This document shows, piece after piece, positions 11,624 through 25,249 of a stretch of 64,000 nucleotides of DNA. The position numbers and the translations under genes were made by a program. The notes below the pieces were generated by a model that worked only from the letters and a program-made list of their open reading frames with translations, was not told the DNA's origin and searched no databases. This stretch comes from Trichuris trichiura. Its lineage: Eukaryota > Nematoda > Enoplea > Trichinellida > Trichuridae. Numbering within the stretch: position 1 is the first letter of the stretch; each line of letters opens with the position of its first letter. The DNA is taken from positions 496,001-560,000 of the forward strand of contig JBAJFE010000060.1 of assembly GCA_037903355.1 (NCBI GenBank), given 5' to 3'.

Positions 11624-13484
11624 TAGGCCACAAGGGGCAATGCGGGTTCGCCAATAGGACGACAGAGTTTCGAGTGAACCACCGCAAAGAAATGGGCGGA
11701 CAGTTGCATGCTGCGGACACAAGACAGCAATGCGTTGCTTGCACTCTTTCTAATGGCTGACCGATGGAACAAATTTCTTTTGTTGTGGTGCTGCTGCTTA
11801 CCTTGCAGACATCAAAAGGTGACAACTGGCTGGCGCATCCGATCTGTTGGCCCGACGCCGGCCGCAGCTCCGCCCATCAGATGGAATGCACTTGCACACG
11901 CGTGCGACGGTTCGAGTGTTTGATAAATGTCCGAGAACCACCAACGGGGCGGGCCTTCACTAGACGTAGTCGAACACTGCAACAAAGCCAGAAGTCGTCA
12001 CCGCGTCAACGGGTGGAAGAGCCGTTCGCGAATTGGCGACGTCCACGGCCACCTGGACGATAACGCGTCCTGGCAGAATCGATGGACGAAATCAGAATAA
12101 ATATATTCCGATTACGGCACAACAAAACCGGAACGACAAGTTCTGTTGGTTTTAAGAGATCAACTAGAATCTTCTCATTTTTGACCAAGAAAAGCCGCGC
12201 CGGTTTCCCGCCACTTGACAGCCGAAAACGCCTTTTTACCCCTTGCATGGTTCCATCCCGCATTTTCCCGTTTGGCCATAGACTCTTTAATAACAATAAT
12301 AACAAAAAGATTTGTACATATGTATATGTATATACGTCAGAGTTTACAGCGCAGTCGAACAATTGTTATCTGCAAATTAATTATCCAAAAGGGAAACTAT
12401 AGGGATTCTTTCCCCTCTGCAATTTCTCTCCCTCTCACCAGTCTTGAGGACGTCGCCATCAATTTATCCTTGACCCTGTATGAGTGTGATTGATTGACAA
12501 CGAGCTCTTGCCGATTGTATGTACTGCAAAGAGTGAGAAAAGCATAATTTTAGCTGTCACCATCTTTAGCCACATTCTGTTCGCAAGAGGTGGGCATAAG
12601 TTGCCTCAACGCCGTCAGTTGGCCCTATTCAACCTTCGGAGTAGTATAGAACCCAGTTTGAGATTGAGGACGGACGAAGGATGCGCACAGACAAGACAAA
12701 GTACGTGCTTTTGCTGATTGATCACCGTCTCCATCAAAGCATTAGCTTAAAAACGAAATGACCTTCTATACTTTTGAATAACACGATTTTATGGCTTTTT
12801 GATTCTCAACAATACAACGCACCCACTTTTAATGATGACGTAAGAAGGATAAAACTTTTACGACAAAGTGGCGTCATTGAATAGCCCATTGGGTAGCAAC
12901 AGTGAACCGCAGGGTAGTCAGCCGTAAGGCAACGATAAAAAAAGAGGGAATTTGAAAACGAATTAATTTCCTTAAACTAGAAGCTGTCGGGTAAAACTGT
13001 TGCTCTGTCAAGAATGGACCGATGCCTTTTTGACGTCTGTCCTATTGGTTCAGCCCTTGGCGAGATAAGTGATAAAGACGGCAAGGACATCTGGTTAAGA
13101 CCTTCCTTTTAAGTAATTAAAATGCAGCGCATGCTTAAGAGCAATCTGATTATGCCAACTAGCAAACTAATAGAGATCCGCGCAATAGTAATTGCAACAA
13201 GTAGCCAATCAGCTGCCTGCTTATGAGACCTGCACCTCTGCTCTTTAAGACCGTTTTGCACAACTCATCCTGGCGGTGGTAATGTAAACTTGTTTTGATC
13301 GAAGTGTCAGGGAATTTTCAAGTGGCTGTCAGAGATGGCGTCTGAGCTTCAAAGGCGACGTAAAATAGTTGAAGAAGCTAAAGTTTTAACGATGTCTATT
13401 TTTTGTGACAAAGGTCACGCAACTAACGTGTTCGAAGGTCATAAATCAATCTGACCGACCGTCAGGAATGCCTACACTCAATGC
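11624..13484. other. Upstream flank of the LDLa gene, no supported gene
   Basis: Overlapping ORFs of up to 118 codons exist on both strands at 11708-12402, but none has domain motifs. The G+C-richer part (11.7-12.06 kb) is best explained as the 5' region of the minus-strand LDLa gene. Confidence 0.4.
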
Positions 13485-13508
13485 CTCTCTCTCTCTCTCT
13501 CTCTCTCT
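13485..13508. repeat. (CT)12 dinucleotide microsatellite
   Basis: An uninterrupted CT run of 24 nt, seen directly in the sequence. Confidence 0.95.
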
Positions 13509-16500
13509 TACTGCCTTGGATCCCCAGTCGTGCGTGTGCTGGGCCAACGGAGGCAGCTGGTCGGAAATAAACAATGAAATCGATAAGGACCTATTCACAC
13601 CCTTCGCGCATCCGCCTTACCAGTACGTCTAATGCCTTTGCGTGAAAAAAACTTTCTATTCATCCATGAACTTTGCTGTACTTTTAGCCAGCGCGTGAAT
13701 GACGTCAAAAAATTCTCAAGATGACAACGCTCAGGGACAGTGGACACTGTTCTTTTTCTTCACTTGGCAACGACACGTAGACTTCAAGGCGACACGTGAC
13801 AAGCAGCGGTCCTTGACAAGAAACTTATTTCTCTTAAAGAGCTGTCATCTCCAGCAGGACAAAGTTGCAGTCATAAACACTTTCCTGAATTAGATCCACT
13901 GCCTTCTTTATCTGACTCGGTCTGCCGAGATAACAAGGCTACAAAGGTTAGCGTTAAAGACGCTTGTCCTTTTGCTTTGGCGATGCTGGCAAGAATCCAT
14001 AAGCTTAGTCGGTTGAAATATGGGCAAATGGAGTGGATTTGATTTTATTACATTTCTTTTCCATTCCTCCTGGCGATGCATTGTCGGCTTGTCTAGCAAT
14101 GTCCCAGCAGGGATATGTTCAAAAGAATGTGCTAAGTGCGAAACTGGCCGTACCACTGACCCGCTGAGGTCAAGAAAACAAACAACGGCTCAGAGCCACT
14201 GCAACTGCGGCCACTGGCATCATCCGACCCCTGAGCGCGCGTTCCGTTTCCATTCTTGCAAGGCTACATTTTACGTGACCGAACGGAGACTGTCAACGCT
14301 GATGTTGTCCAGCGCGACAGAATTGCCCCTTTCTGTCATCATCACATCGACACTGGTCCAAGGCTGCTTCGAAAACAGTGAAGCTGCTCAAAAGCTCTCC
14401 TTAACTAGAGAGCTTATCCTCAACGAGGAATCTCCCCTTTGCTAAAGTATCATCGCCCTTCGTTTGAACAGATTGCTATGAGAGCGTCCAAGCGAGACAG
14501 AAATGTCAATGATGATGTATAACCCTGAGCAAAACTCTCGTCAAGACGACCAACATCTCCTATCGGATCGTCCTAATCCTCCTGCTAAATATGAGTAGCG
14601 AGAAGAAGCAGAGACCAAATCATAGAGAAGAGCAGCGCTTTGCGAACCTTTTATGAGGGTTTTGGAAAGCTGTTTGGCCTTTAGACACCCAGACCGCGCT
14701 GAGTAGTTGATATTGAGCAAACGGGTAAATGCCTGTTACTGTAATCCAACATCTAGACCGATCAAAAAAAGCCTCCTGAGCTTAGTTCCATCTTCTGGCC
14801 TCACTCTAAATCATCAGGCCAAAAGATGACAGTGCGCAAAACAAGCAACTATCACGAGACGCCCTTACTATTGCCATCTCTACAGGAGATGCATCCTTGA
14901 AATGCTTTTCGCTTGATCTATTCAACGGCTAAAACTTACTTGTCAAAATTGGAGGGTCATCAGAATGCAAAAGTCTCAACGATCGCACAGGCCAAAAAGT
15001 AACAGTTCCTATTGTCCAGTTGTAGAGCAACCTTGCAGCAAAGGAATCTTAGCCGAAACGGAGGGTCGACTATGCGGCACGCGGAAACGTTGCTTAATTC
15101 GGAGCTCGTCTTGAAAACGGTAGATTTTGGTCAAACGACTGGTTGGAAATTTAGGTTGCAACTGACATGTGATGTACGCAAAGCTCTGATTGATTCCTGA
15201 GAATGTCGAGCCGAAGATGAGAACAACGCCGCGCGGCGTTGCACTTGCACACGCATGCTATTTCGCCTAACGCTGACGCGCTGTCAAAATTCCATTTGGC
15301 GCCCCATCTTTCTTTGTTCTCCGTGGCAAAGAGGCAGCGGGACGTCATGAACCTTCGCACCTTCGATCGTACCATGAAGGTGCGCTATAGGCTGGACTGA
15401 AGTCGAATGTAGACGTACGTTATTTTTCACTGGTTTTCTTTGCAACTAACTCTGTAGCACGTTTTTCGCGAGTTAAATCTGACTGCGTAATAAAAAATGT
15501 TACACTGTATTAGAAAGTTCCAAATCAGACGTTGTCATTGTCGCTAAGCCGACTTTGATGACTTGTAAAAATCTCTATTATGCGCGAAGCAGTAAAGTGA
15601 AATTGTTCACGATCTGCTAGCATGAACTATTCCATCAAAACAGATAACATTATAGTGCATAAAAAAAAGTTGGCAGCGTCACGCTGGTCGTTTATTCAAG
15701 ACTGACGAAGAAAGCTAAACTGCTCTGAACGGAATGTTCACTTTGATACATGGCCAATTTAACTGACCACAGAGCATCTTTTCCTTCTCCTATTTTAATC
15801 GTGACCGGCGGGCAACTGTTAAACCTATTGATTTCTGCACCTTCGAGGTGCTGGAATTCTTGGAGTGAACATGAAAAAACTGTTGTGACCGAATCTGAGA
15901 GCAGTTGGAAACAAGCAAGTTTGAGTGTTTTCTTTCTGGCTCGACGTTTGTTCTTTTCAGTGAACCACTTTTTCGCATTCCTAGCAAAATTTCAGGCATT
16001 GCAAAGACAAGGCAAGTTTTGTTTTTCCAATTTGTCTCTACGGCGGCGCGCTGAAGACATCGATTTCTCACTGTCCGGTTGTCTATTTGAATTTCGTGCG
16101 GCTCCATAGGCTATAAATGTTTTTGCACAACGTTCATCGGAGATTGCTTTGATGCCTAATTTAACGCTGTACGCTCTTAAAATGCCTAATGGGTTTGCAT
16201 ACGCTCTTTGGTTCATTCCAAGCTTTTCACTGAATCCATCAGACATAGTCACTTCTGTAACAATTCTTCAACTAACCACTTCTAACTGGAAACTACGAAA
16301 GTTGCCTAAACTATTGCAAAAACTCGTTAATCGGCCATGTCCGCTTTATGGCAACCATAGCGCGCATTCCTTTGCACTAGCTTTTTCCCTTTCTCCCTCT
16401 TTCTCTCTTGTCATCGTGGCGCAACATAGGTTAGGATATTTGTCTTGTTTTGTGACAGCCACTGATTTATTGTGAGTAGAAAAACAGAGATATGCGGAAT

Positions 16501-19500
16501 TTTGTCCAAAGAACCATTCAGTTTTTCCATCAGGACAAAGATACGCCCGAACAGAGTATCCACTCTTGTCTATAATCAGCTATCACTAAGACTCGGCAAC
16601 AACTGGCAAACGCTTTTCCTGCTGATAACATTGGCGTTCTTTGGTTACTTCCTCTGAAGGAGCAAACAATATATCTTAACCTTTACCACAGTTAGGACAA
16701 AACGAACGCTGCTTGAACGTGCTATAGTAAACAGGTGCGTTTGAACAGGTGAAGTCTTGTCCTGGAAGAAACTACAAAACATTCCCCGACTGAATTTTCG
16801 ACGGTACTCCTTTTAAGCTTTGACAAATCATTCGACAGGCTAAGCTTTTCCTAGACATATTTATAGCTTGCTTCAATTGTTGATGGGTTTTATGCGCAGA
16901 CATCCTCACTAGTTACATACGATAGAAAGCTGACACTTTTCCAAACAGGAAGTTACTGATATTTGACCATGAGCAAATTGTAGTGATTTAAAATATTCCT
17001 CTTAAGATAACAACTTGTAATAAGTTTCCGTGGAGCTGCGCTGTGAATGCTAAGACGACGAAGATAACGTATTTTCGGTTAGGCGTATTACGCATGCTAA
17101 CTTGTGCGCCTCTTATTAGAATTCCAATTGTCAGATTAAATAATGATAAAAAGAGGCGTTAACTGTCATTTAGAATTTAGCTATTCCTTCCTAACACGGT
17201 TCAGCGAACAATTATCCGAAAAGCGCTTAGTGGAATGGCCATTAAGCGTGCAGATGCAGTCTGAGAATGTGCAAACTTGAAGTGTAACAACATGCTTACC
17301 GTTGCAGGCATTTTAACGCTTTGATTTTGCTTCAATCCTTCGTACTTGCGCCGTTTATAAGCTGAGGCCGTTCCAGTGATTTCTAAAGAAACAGTTCTTG
17401 TAGCACTTTTAAAAGGATGTCCGCGGCAAGATCACTTGTAATCATTTATTCGTTCAGCAGTACTTGTAACTTCGCAAAAATATTTATGCAGGTGACTCTT
17501 AGGCTTCCCACGTTCAGCTTGCACAAAGACGCCTTAATGTGGTGAACGTCTTGAACTAGCCATCAGCAATAACTGATAACAATTATCGCTTCAGCAAGCC
17601 GAAGCTTATATCACCTCTGCTTAATGATAAGCCATGACAGATAACGGTAAAATATACTTACGAGTGTACGTGCATTAAGAAGAGAAAGGACCCATTTCAC
17701 TGTCATTGATGCTGCGTTAAGAATTGTTTCATTCAGGAAAATTGCTTACATTTGATGGGTTCTTTTGAAAAATAATGTACTGTCATCTATTCTATTAATA
17801 ATACTCTGCCTATCAGAGCAGACACAGCACTGTGTGATTTTCTCTTTACTGAAACGTTCACGAATGGGATAGGTATAAATAAAACGGGCCGATAAGGGTG
17901 GATCCGTCTTTAGTTCGTACAAGACTCTTCCATTAATACTGACCAATAGTGTTCCTACTTGCAAAGTTCATATTGAACATTTTGTAGTGTTTCCTTCATG
18001 TTGCCGCATTGATGTTCATTTGTGCCTACTGGCATAGCTCGTAGCTTTCATTTAGGCCTTAGAATGGACCAGTATTTTACGATGGTTCTTCTGTGTAATG
18101 ACTGCAGTCATACGTCAATTTGCGTTTTCACATAATGCTTTCTGCATGTGAAAATGTAACTTAAAACTTCTTCGTCAAACCAAGGTTGCCTACAATCAAA
18201 TGGGCCGCTTTCTTTTTTATTTCGATTCAGTTTTATTTTCAGTAGAACAAAATTGATAGGAAATGATGTTCGTCGCTAAAGATAAAGGTTTTCTGACCTT
18301 TATTTCAATTTTAGCACGCCATTCAAACATTCCTTAGTTGTGCTCGACATTCTAGGCTAAGTTTTTAAGAAACCACGCAAAGCTGATCAGAGAAATTTTT
18401 CAATCGCATCCATCTTCCCCAAATGAATCTTCTCTCACTCGCATGGCAACAGTACAATTAATATACCTCCTTGCCGTTTGGCTTTTGCTCGAAAACCGGT
18501 ACACAAAACGTCGGCAACAGGTTGATTACTCAGTCGATGTCTTCCTGGGCATTTTGGTCTTTGGGCAAAATCCTTTTGATGTACTCCTGTCCACACCAAA
18601 AACATAAATGCAAAATATCGTGAATTCGAATGTTTTGAACGATTGACAAGAGAAGTTAAATGTGATTGATAAGAAGGTAGTGCATCCGAGAAAGCAAACC
18701 GACATCTTGACCATTCCAGAAAGCGCGCCAATATGTTATTTACGTTTTACTGGACGAAATATAAATTTATTTATTCACCAATGCAATACTGTGCGAATGA
18801 TTTATCCGAACTGTCAAAGAAAAAAGTTGAAACATAGTGCCCATAAAAATAGCAATAAATGTCTACTTTTCAATAGCTATTAAACATCGAGAAATGAGCC
18901 TACATTCTAAACTGTATGTGAAGTAGCCGCTTTTTGCTAAATGTTCCATCTGCGCAGCAGGATCAGTCCAGTTTTGAAATTATCTTTACAAAAGATCAGG
19001 CGCCATCAAAGACTGCTTAAGTTGCTGCCATGCGCAGGTATCAACAATGTTTTTCGCATTCCATGCGTGCTTGACTTTCGTAAGTAACTGCCTTTCCCCA
19101 AAGCAAATACTTTCAAATCAACAAGTATAGAAGAAATGTTCTTCTTACCTATGGCATGCATGTGAACATTACAAATTGATCCCATTTCCAGCAGCAACGC
19201 TACTGCGAACTTCAGCGGAGAAACGTAAGTTACTTTTTTGTCTTAGCGAATAAGTCTACGAACCGACGAAACGTTATAAACGGCCATGTATTCTATAAAA
19301 TAAAAACAGTTAAAGTTTCATGGCCTCTCTATAAAGAAAAAGTAAAAGTTAGTGTGGAACCAAAGTGCAGAAGCAGAGACGATGCTTTCGCTGAGCAGTT
19401 TATTGACCAACGAAGGAATCGACTAACACAGTGGCTTTTTGACTTATAGCAAACAAGGCATTATGTACCGCGTGCATATTCGTGCCATATGGCCTGCATC

Positions 19501-19716
19501 AGTGAGTTATTTTGTGCAGGGTACTCATCTCGGCGCAGCATGGCAAGAAGCTGTCAAACTGACCGCCTTAGTTCACAGCACGAACAATGGACAGAAGTGC
19601 TATCATTCGATTCCAGCAGTTTTTTCGCAGTGCTGGAACGAATTACGCATAAATTTGGTATGACGGCTTTGTTGTAACGACCTTGTCCGAAGCACTCAAG
19701 AAGACATTACGTTTTC
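13509..19716. other. Long intergenic stretch, no recognised gene
   Basis: About 6.2 kb. The largest open frames (14020-14445 plus, 141 codons; 15750-16109 plus, 119 codons; 16149-16475 plus, 108 codons) show no known motif, overlap ORFs on the other strand, and have no supporting splice partners. Near 16142-16210 there is a degenerate direct repeat (GCCTAAT ... TACGCTCTT occurs twice). The region nearest 19.4 kb holds TTTATT (AATAAA on the minus strand, about 19397), which could end the fatty acid 2-hydroxylase transcript. Confidence 0.4.
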
Positions 19717-22700
19717 TCACTGATATGAACCAACGGTACCGAATACGTAATCCCAAATAGCGCTACTAATACCATAGGCTAAAATGGCAAAACATTACCG
19801 GGAAACACAAGATCATGCTTCCATATTAAATAAGCTTAACTGCCAGTAGGTTCCGGATAAATGTTTTGCCTCGCTTACCCTTATGCTGATTATTGAAATG
19901 ATGGTTGTAGTGATACTTTTTCAGGTGGTGCATGTACGTTCCTGGAGCAGGTTCACCGTGATGAAGGTAGTAATGCACCATGTCATAACAAACGTAGCCA
20001 AACAGATTTCCGCTTGAAAATATTAAACATGTTGACCAAGGCATGCTACTTTTGTACAACCAGAATAAAAGAACCACAATTAATGAAGCAACAGCAGGAG
20101 GAAAAACAAGTCGATCTTTATCCATTGGAGTCTAAAAAAAATTGAATATTTTACTAATCTGGCATCTGCTGGCAGCAATCGAATTGCTTGTCTTTTTCCT
20201 CCGAGGCAGCGTTACGAAACATCGATTAGTGAAAAATTTTATTAACATTACCATAACTGTACGCATACATGACAACTAAAGCAACCAAAGCCTGTTAAGA
20301 GACGCCTAGTTTTCCAAAACTGTACGCATATAGTTTTGAAACGAATCTGTATAATTTTCACTATATTCTCGCTGCGGCAGAAGCACCGTTAAGAAAGGTC
20401 CTTATTGGAAAATACGCACCGCTTTTGGGACCTTTTTCGCGACAGATTCGACCTCAATGCTAATAATACAGCAAGCTAGGTTCCCAAGGTTGCACATATT
20501 TCTCAACAAGCATCTCTAACAGGACTTCTGCGGTAACAAGAATATCATCATAACTACCAGCTACGTTCGAACTACTTTTTACGGTACTGTATTGTATACG
20601 TTTTTGTTGTACGCTGGATAGTATAAGCAGTGTCGTACCTTACCAACTGCAACTATCTTTTTTGTTCTGCAGTTTTGATCAGCATAAAGTAAGAGCTTTT
20701 TACAGAGCAAAATGGCTTATATCCTTAACGTTTTCAATAGCCTATAAACCGATTATACTTGAGCATAGGCTTTTGCAATAGGCTTATCTGTTCTCATCTA
20801 GATAATTTGCAACGAATCTCCCATCTCTGAAGAATCATTTATTGGAAAATGTCTGAAGCCTTCGGGTTATAGCTAGTCCTATCATCGGCTACGTTGTGAA
20901 AGCTAGCTTGGTAAAAATGACAAGTCTGCGTTTGATGTTAAAATTTTCAACATGTTACGCCGTCAAGGTTTAGGCATACGATGTTCTGCGACTTCACCGT
21001 TCATGACAACGGCGTACTTCTTGCTACTGAAAATTGTGGACAATGCGCGCGGCTATACAGTCAGCGCTAATACGTGTCGCTTTCCATGAAACAAAAGATA
21101 ATCACATAGCGGAAATATAGGCTAGCGTTAAAATTCACACCACTTTGATGCTCAGGTTATGTGCTCATTTGTTCTAGTTGTTTAACTTTCGCTTTTGCGT
21201 CTTTCTTTATTCCTAGCCAACTTTTGATTAAGGAGTAAAATTCAAAGTGATAGCCGCATGGCACATTGCTAATTAAAACAAAAGCATTATGTACACTTAA
21301 AATATCAAACGGGATAGGACCCCACTTTTTTCAATATTATTATGCCACAGCCTAGCAATAGCTCCTTACCGGAAGGATTACAAACAGTTTAGTTTTCAAT
21401 AAGAATTAACGTCTACATGTTAAACAGCTGAGAGTCTGCATTCATTGTTAATGGAATTAACTTGCTCCAGCGCATTGGCGCTTTAACGAGGAATACATCT
21501 TTCACGAAATTCGTTTGCGCTATTTCACAGCGGCAGGTTCACGCCATGTCATAGCTTAAAGGAAAACTAGAGCAAGTAATAATTCAAAAACTGTTAATAA
21601 TGAATGCTCCAGCTAACAGACAGCAAGCGTCAACTGAGATCCACTGAATCGACAGGCTGTGGGCGTTTCTAATCTTTTAATAATCAAGACATCCTGCCCA
21701 TTCTAACAGCAACGCATTGTCTTAGCTTGGTTTTCTTAGCCATATTGATCGCGGGAATGTTTGTCTGTTTCAAAATGCTTGCCGAAGGGTACATGCATAG
21801 TTAACGCGCAAGGCAAGCTGTAGGAATGTTTCAAAGATACAGTTTGGTGCTAAGGTGCTAACTGAAAATCGATTTTTAGAAACACTATCACCAGAGCTGC
21901 ATTTATATAGTTTCAAGTGGTGGAGCTGCTAACTCACTTTTTTCATTTCGTGACAGGTTTAAGTACACAGTCGAACCATGAATTACAGTTCAAAATTATC
22001 TAATGAGTATCAATAAGGGCAAAAGCTTTCCCGCGTCACAATATCTAATCAAAATCACCATCACCTCACGGATTAAAGGTTCTTATGGGCTTGATAAGTG
22101 TATATTAATATTGCAACTGTCTTAGCTGTTGCGAATATTTACACTGTCAGCAGTGGAATGGTGTGAATGTTAGACTTACTAAATACATACAACAGCGTCC
22201 AAAACATGCTCACCTTATGATGTAGTCCATGAAGAATGAAGTGAAAGGCCATTAACTTGGGCGAATCGACTGGTGGATGCCAGTGAAATCCATAGCGATG
22301 AATGAAATATTCCATTAAGCTCCAACATAAGATTCCGCTGATGAAAATGGTAAGAAACCATGTAGTGGTTGTAAAAACCCCGTTTCCTAAACACAAAATG
22401 CCGTTTCAACATTTTTATTTGACGACGGTAACTACGCAAAAAAATATTTCCCACTTAATGCTCTTTAAAAAGCTTTTGTAGAAAGTCAGATGTTTTGGCT
22501 CATGCACAGTTTATTGCAATTTACAAGAATTAAATGTAGCTCTAATTCACCAAGTTGCCGCTGAAATAAAAACGTACTCACCAATGAATTGTAAACTGAA
22601 GAGTAACCTTTCTTACAACAAGAAAGAAAAAGCTGCGACACATTAACTTTCTAGATTTGACCTTTCAAAGTTTTTAGCTCAAAAGAATACTGCTTTTCTT

Positions 22701-25249
22701 AATTTAAACGAAAGTTTATTCATCTAGTAGCCATTGGCTAAGTGATACACTAGATTTATACAATATATTGCAAGTTAGCAGTATTCAGCAAGTCGGAGTT
22801 CATTTTCGCATCGATTGGCTTTCCTTTTCCCTTTTAAATGTACTTTTAGCCGTCTGACGAGAAGTCGTACCTTCATTTCTAAGGTCATTCCATCCACCGA
22901 CAGTGAGGAGCAAAACGATTGGCATCCAAACAGAAGGTACAGCGTACCACTTAGTCCTGCTCAGTGATTCCCAACCGGTTGAATGGAAGAGCCGTAAGGA
23001 GTCGCACACTGGTTCGTGAATCCATGACCAGTACCGATCTTTAAGAGCTCCAATCTGTTCCACTACTGGTCGACTGGTGTCAACGAGGGAATCCTAAAGT
23101 TTCGGGTGAATAAATTAACCGTCAATATGCCTGATAAGAGAATTCAGCTTATTGGCTTGAGAAATGAACATGATATGCCAGCAAATGTAGTTCAACCCAT
23201 TCTGCGGCAGCGGGTAGTATTTTTGAGCGGTACAAGTGCAAACGTTAACGCAACGATTATGTAAACAATTTGAGACAATTATCCTTTGCCCATTATGTAG
23301 AAGTTTTTCTTTTTGCAAGCATATGCATGCTTATGACAAGTCTTCAACTTTCCCCCTATCAAGACCATAAAAACTCAATTTGCCAGTTGTATGCAGCGCA
23401 GTTTTCAGTGTTCTATTAGACCTAAATATTTTTCAGCAAAGCCCGCTGAACTTCATGTTTAAAAAACCTACTTCCTCATAGGGAATGCAGCAAGGCAGTA
23501 TAGTGCTTACTTTGATTTGTAATAATCAACCCTTTACCACTGTGCTGCACAAAACTGGTAACATGGAAGTACTAATCATGGATGCACTATATAAATGAGA
23601 TGATGCAATAATTCATGGATATTAACTAATCAGTGAAAATAACACGCATTTTTCTGGCACTGAAGCATTTGAATTGATATGTTTTACAACTGCTTTTCCT
23701 TTTTGTGATCTACTAAATTTTGTCGTCTGAATCGTACAGATACATATTTGATAAACTGGAACGCAAACCAGTGAATGAAAAAGGCCTTTTTCCAGCTTAC
23801 GTTTGCTCTCAGGACAATATCGAGTTCACAACGTGCAATACAATATAAGCAAGGTTGCACCCCGTCTTTTAATCATTCCTCCTTCCAGTTAGCTTAGTTG
23901 AGATTGGATAGTTCACTGCTTTCGTATTAATATAACAGAATCAGTGAATCTACATCAGCCAAATCTAAATGGGATCCTCCTTTGATCCTTTTCTATTGCT
24001 CTACTAAGAACGAAGTTCCGTTTTTATATTACTATAACAATCTGTCTTAAACAAGAAATGACAGCAGGCTTGACGGTTTCATTCGGACGACAGATGATCA
24101 TTTCCTATCGTAGCTGTCCGGTCATTCATTAATGTTAATACGAACTTTACTTTAACAAATTTTATTGTATGGCTAAACCTTTTTTTATTAACTGAAAACT
24201 ATGAACCTTTTGGACTCTTCCAATCCCCTCCTTTGCGTGTATGTGGACTGAACTTCTACTCACGCTGAAATTAAAGTCTTCCGGAAATTCGCAGCTTCCG
24301 GTCAATAAGGACGACTTTACGCATGACATAAAAAGTATGCTGAAATGAAGCAGTTTAAGCATTTTATGTACCAAAGCAATCCTCATTACCTCAAAGTGTT
24401 TACGAGGCTGAGAAAAGTATACTGAGAAAACGTCTGATTTTAAACTGACGATCGATTGAGGGTAAATGTCAGTGTCTCTTGACACCAAAACCTGCAGCTT
24501 ATTATTTTTAACAGAACTTAAACAGATAGGAGAAGATAACGAAGCATTTCTTAAGAGAACTTGAAAAGCAGTATAAACTTAATAAAATGTTTTACTATCT
24601 TAGAAAGTACTGCTATCATCCGAATGCATCTGTCACTGCGACATACAAGTTCGATACAAGATTTGCACATATGGATGGTTTTCCGTCCTTCATATGCGCA
24701 GTTTATGCTTCTCATACGCGAAGGATGAAAATCACAATATGAGACAATCAAACTCCCTAAAAGCTAAGACGTTTTTGAGTGACATGTAAGGCAAACTCGA
24801 ATTGCTGACATATGTACAGAACCGTATGTTCAAACCGTTTTTTAGCTGCCACAGCACAGTAAACTTTCAAGCATGATGTAGTTATTTTCTAAACACGAAC
24901 ACATCCATTCTCTTATGGATACATTCGTTTACTAAATATCAATTTTGAGCTAGGAAAACATGCAAACGAAATATGAATAGTTGCTGAATTCAAAAATGAT
25001 AATGATTATACGAACCGGTGTGGCAGAAACAGCGCCTAAGACAGAGTAACCTTTGAGAATGCGATACGCGCTACCGCTATGCCTATGGGATTTTCCGTCC
25101 AATGATTCTGAGCCATCGAGGAGAAAGCGAACATCCATGCCATCGGAATGCCTCAGTAAACTCGCACCGCCAGGATGCAACTGTGCAAATGGTGTCACGT
25201 CGTACAGTTGGCCGCAGTAGGTAACAGTGATCCTTTCTTTGTCATCCAT
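19717..25249 (-). CDS. FA2H: Fatty acid 2-hydroxylase (cytochrome b5 plus sterol-desaturase-type hydroxylase)
   Basis: I model five coding exons on the minus strand: 25249-25016, 23093-22871, 22386-22214, 20131-19879 and 19778-19717. All phases agree and the product has 314 residues. Residues 1-78 are a cytochrome b5 fold with HPGG (25-28) and the second heme-ligand region HRHS (55-58). Residues 100-152 hold the family stretch WIHEPV..SLRLFHS and SRTKWYAVPSVWMP. The di-iron His boxes follow: HRYGFH (182-187), HFILHGLHH (201-209), HYYLHH (263-268) and HHLKKYHYNHH (278-288). The protein ends in YGISSAIWDYVFGT. It should be an ER membrane enzyme that makes 2-hydroxy fatty acids for sphingolipids. 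Hydrophobic segments lie near 133-145, 162-180, 214-236 and 241-258. Two introns are about 2 kb, unlike the short introns elsewhere. The donor after exon 1 (CG|GTTCGT) is weak. The chosen ATG lies 22 nt inside an acceptor-like TTTTTTCAG, which suggests a 5' UTR intron or trans-splicing. Confidence 0.93.
20132..22213 (-). other. Large intron (2.1 kb) of the fatty acid 2-hydroxylase gene
   Basis: The intron is bounded by donor AAG|GTGAGC (22213 side) and acceptor TTTTTTTTAG|ACT (20131 side). No ORF of interest lies inside. The 13-nt string AACTGTACGCATA occurs twice near 20255 and 20320. Confidence 0.85.
23094..25015 (-). other. First coding intron (1.9 kb) of the fatty acid 2-hydroxylase gene
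   Basis: AT-rich. It contains short ORFs on the minus strand (24162-24488 and 24551-24751) that have no motif and are not in a frame that would extend the hydroxylase. I see nothing else in it. Confidence 0.75.

Noticed and set aside
14020..14445. 141-codon plus-strand frame with many Cys and His
   Set aside because: No zinc-finger spacing, no splice partners and no family match by eye; length alone is not enough in non-coding DNA of this composition.
20200..20800. Short repeated strings AACTGTACGCATA and ATAGGCTTA/TAGCCTATA
   Set aside because: Too short and too few copies to define a repeat family.
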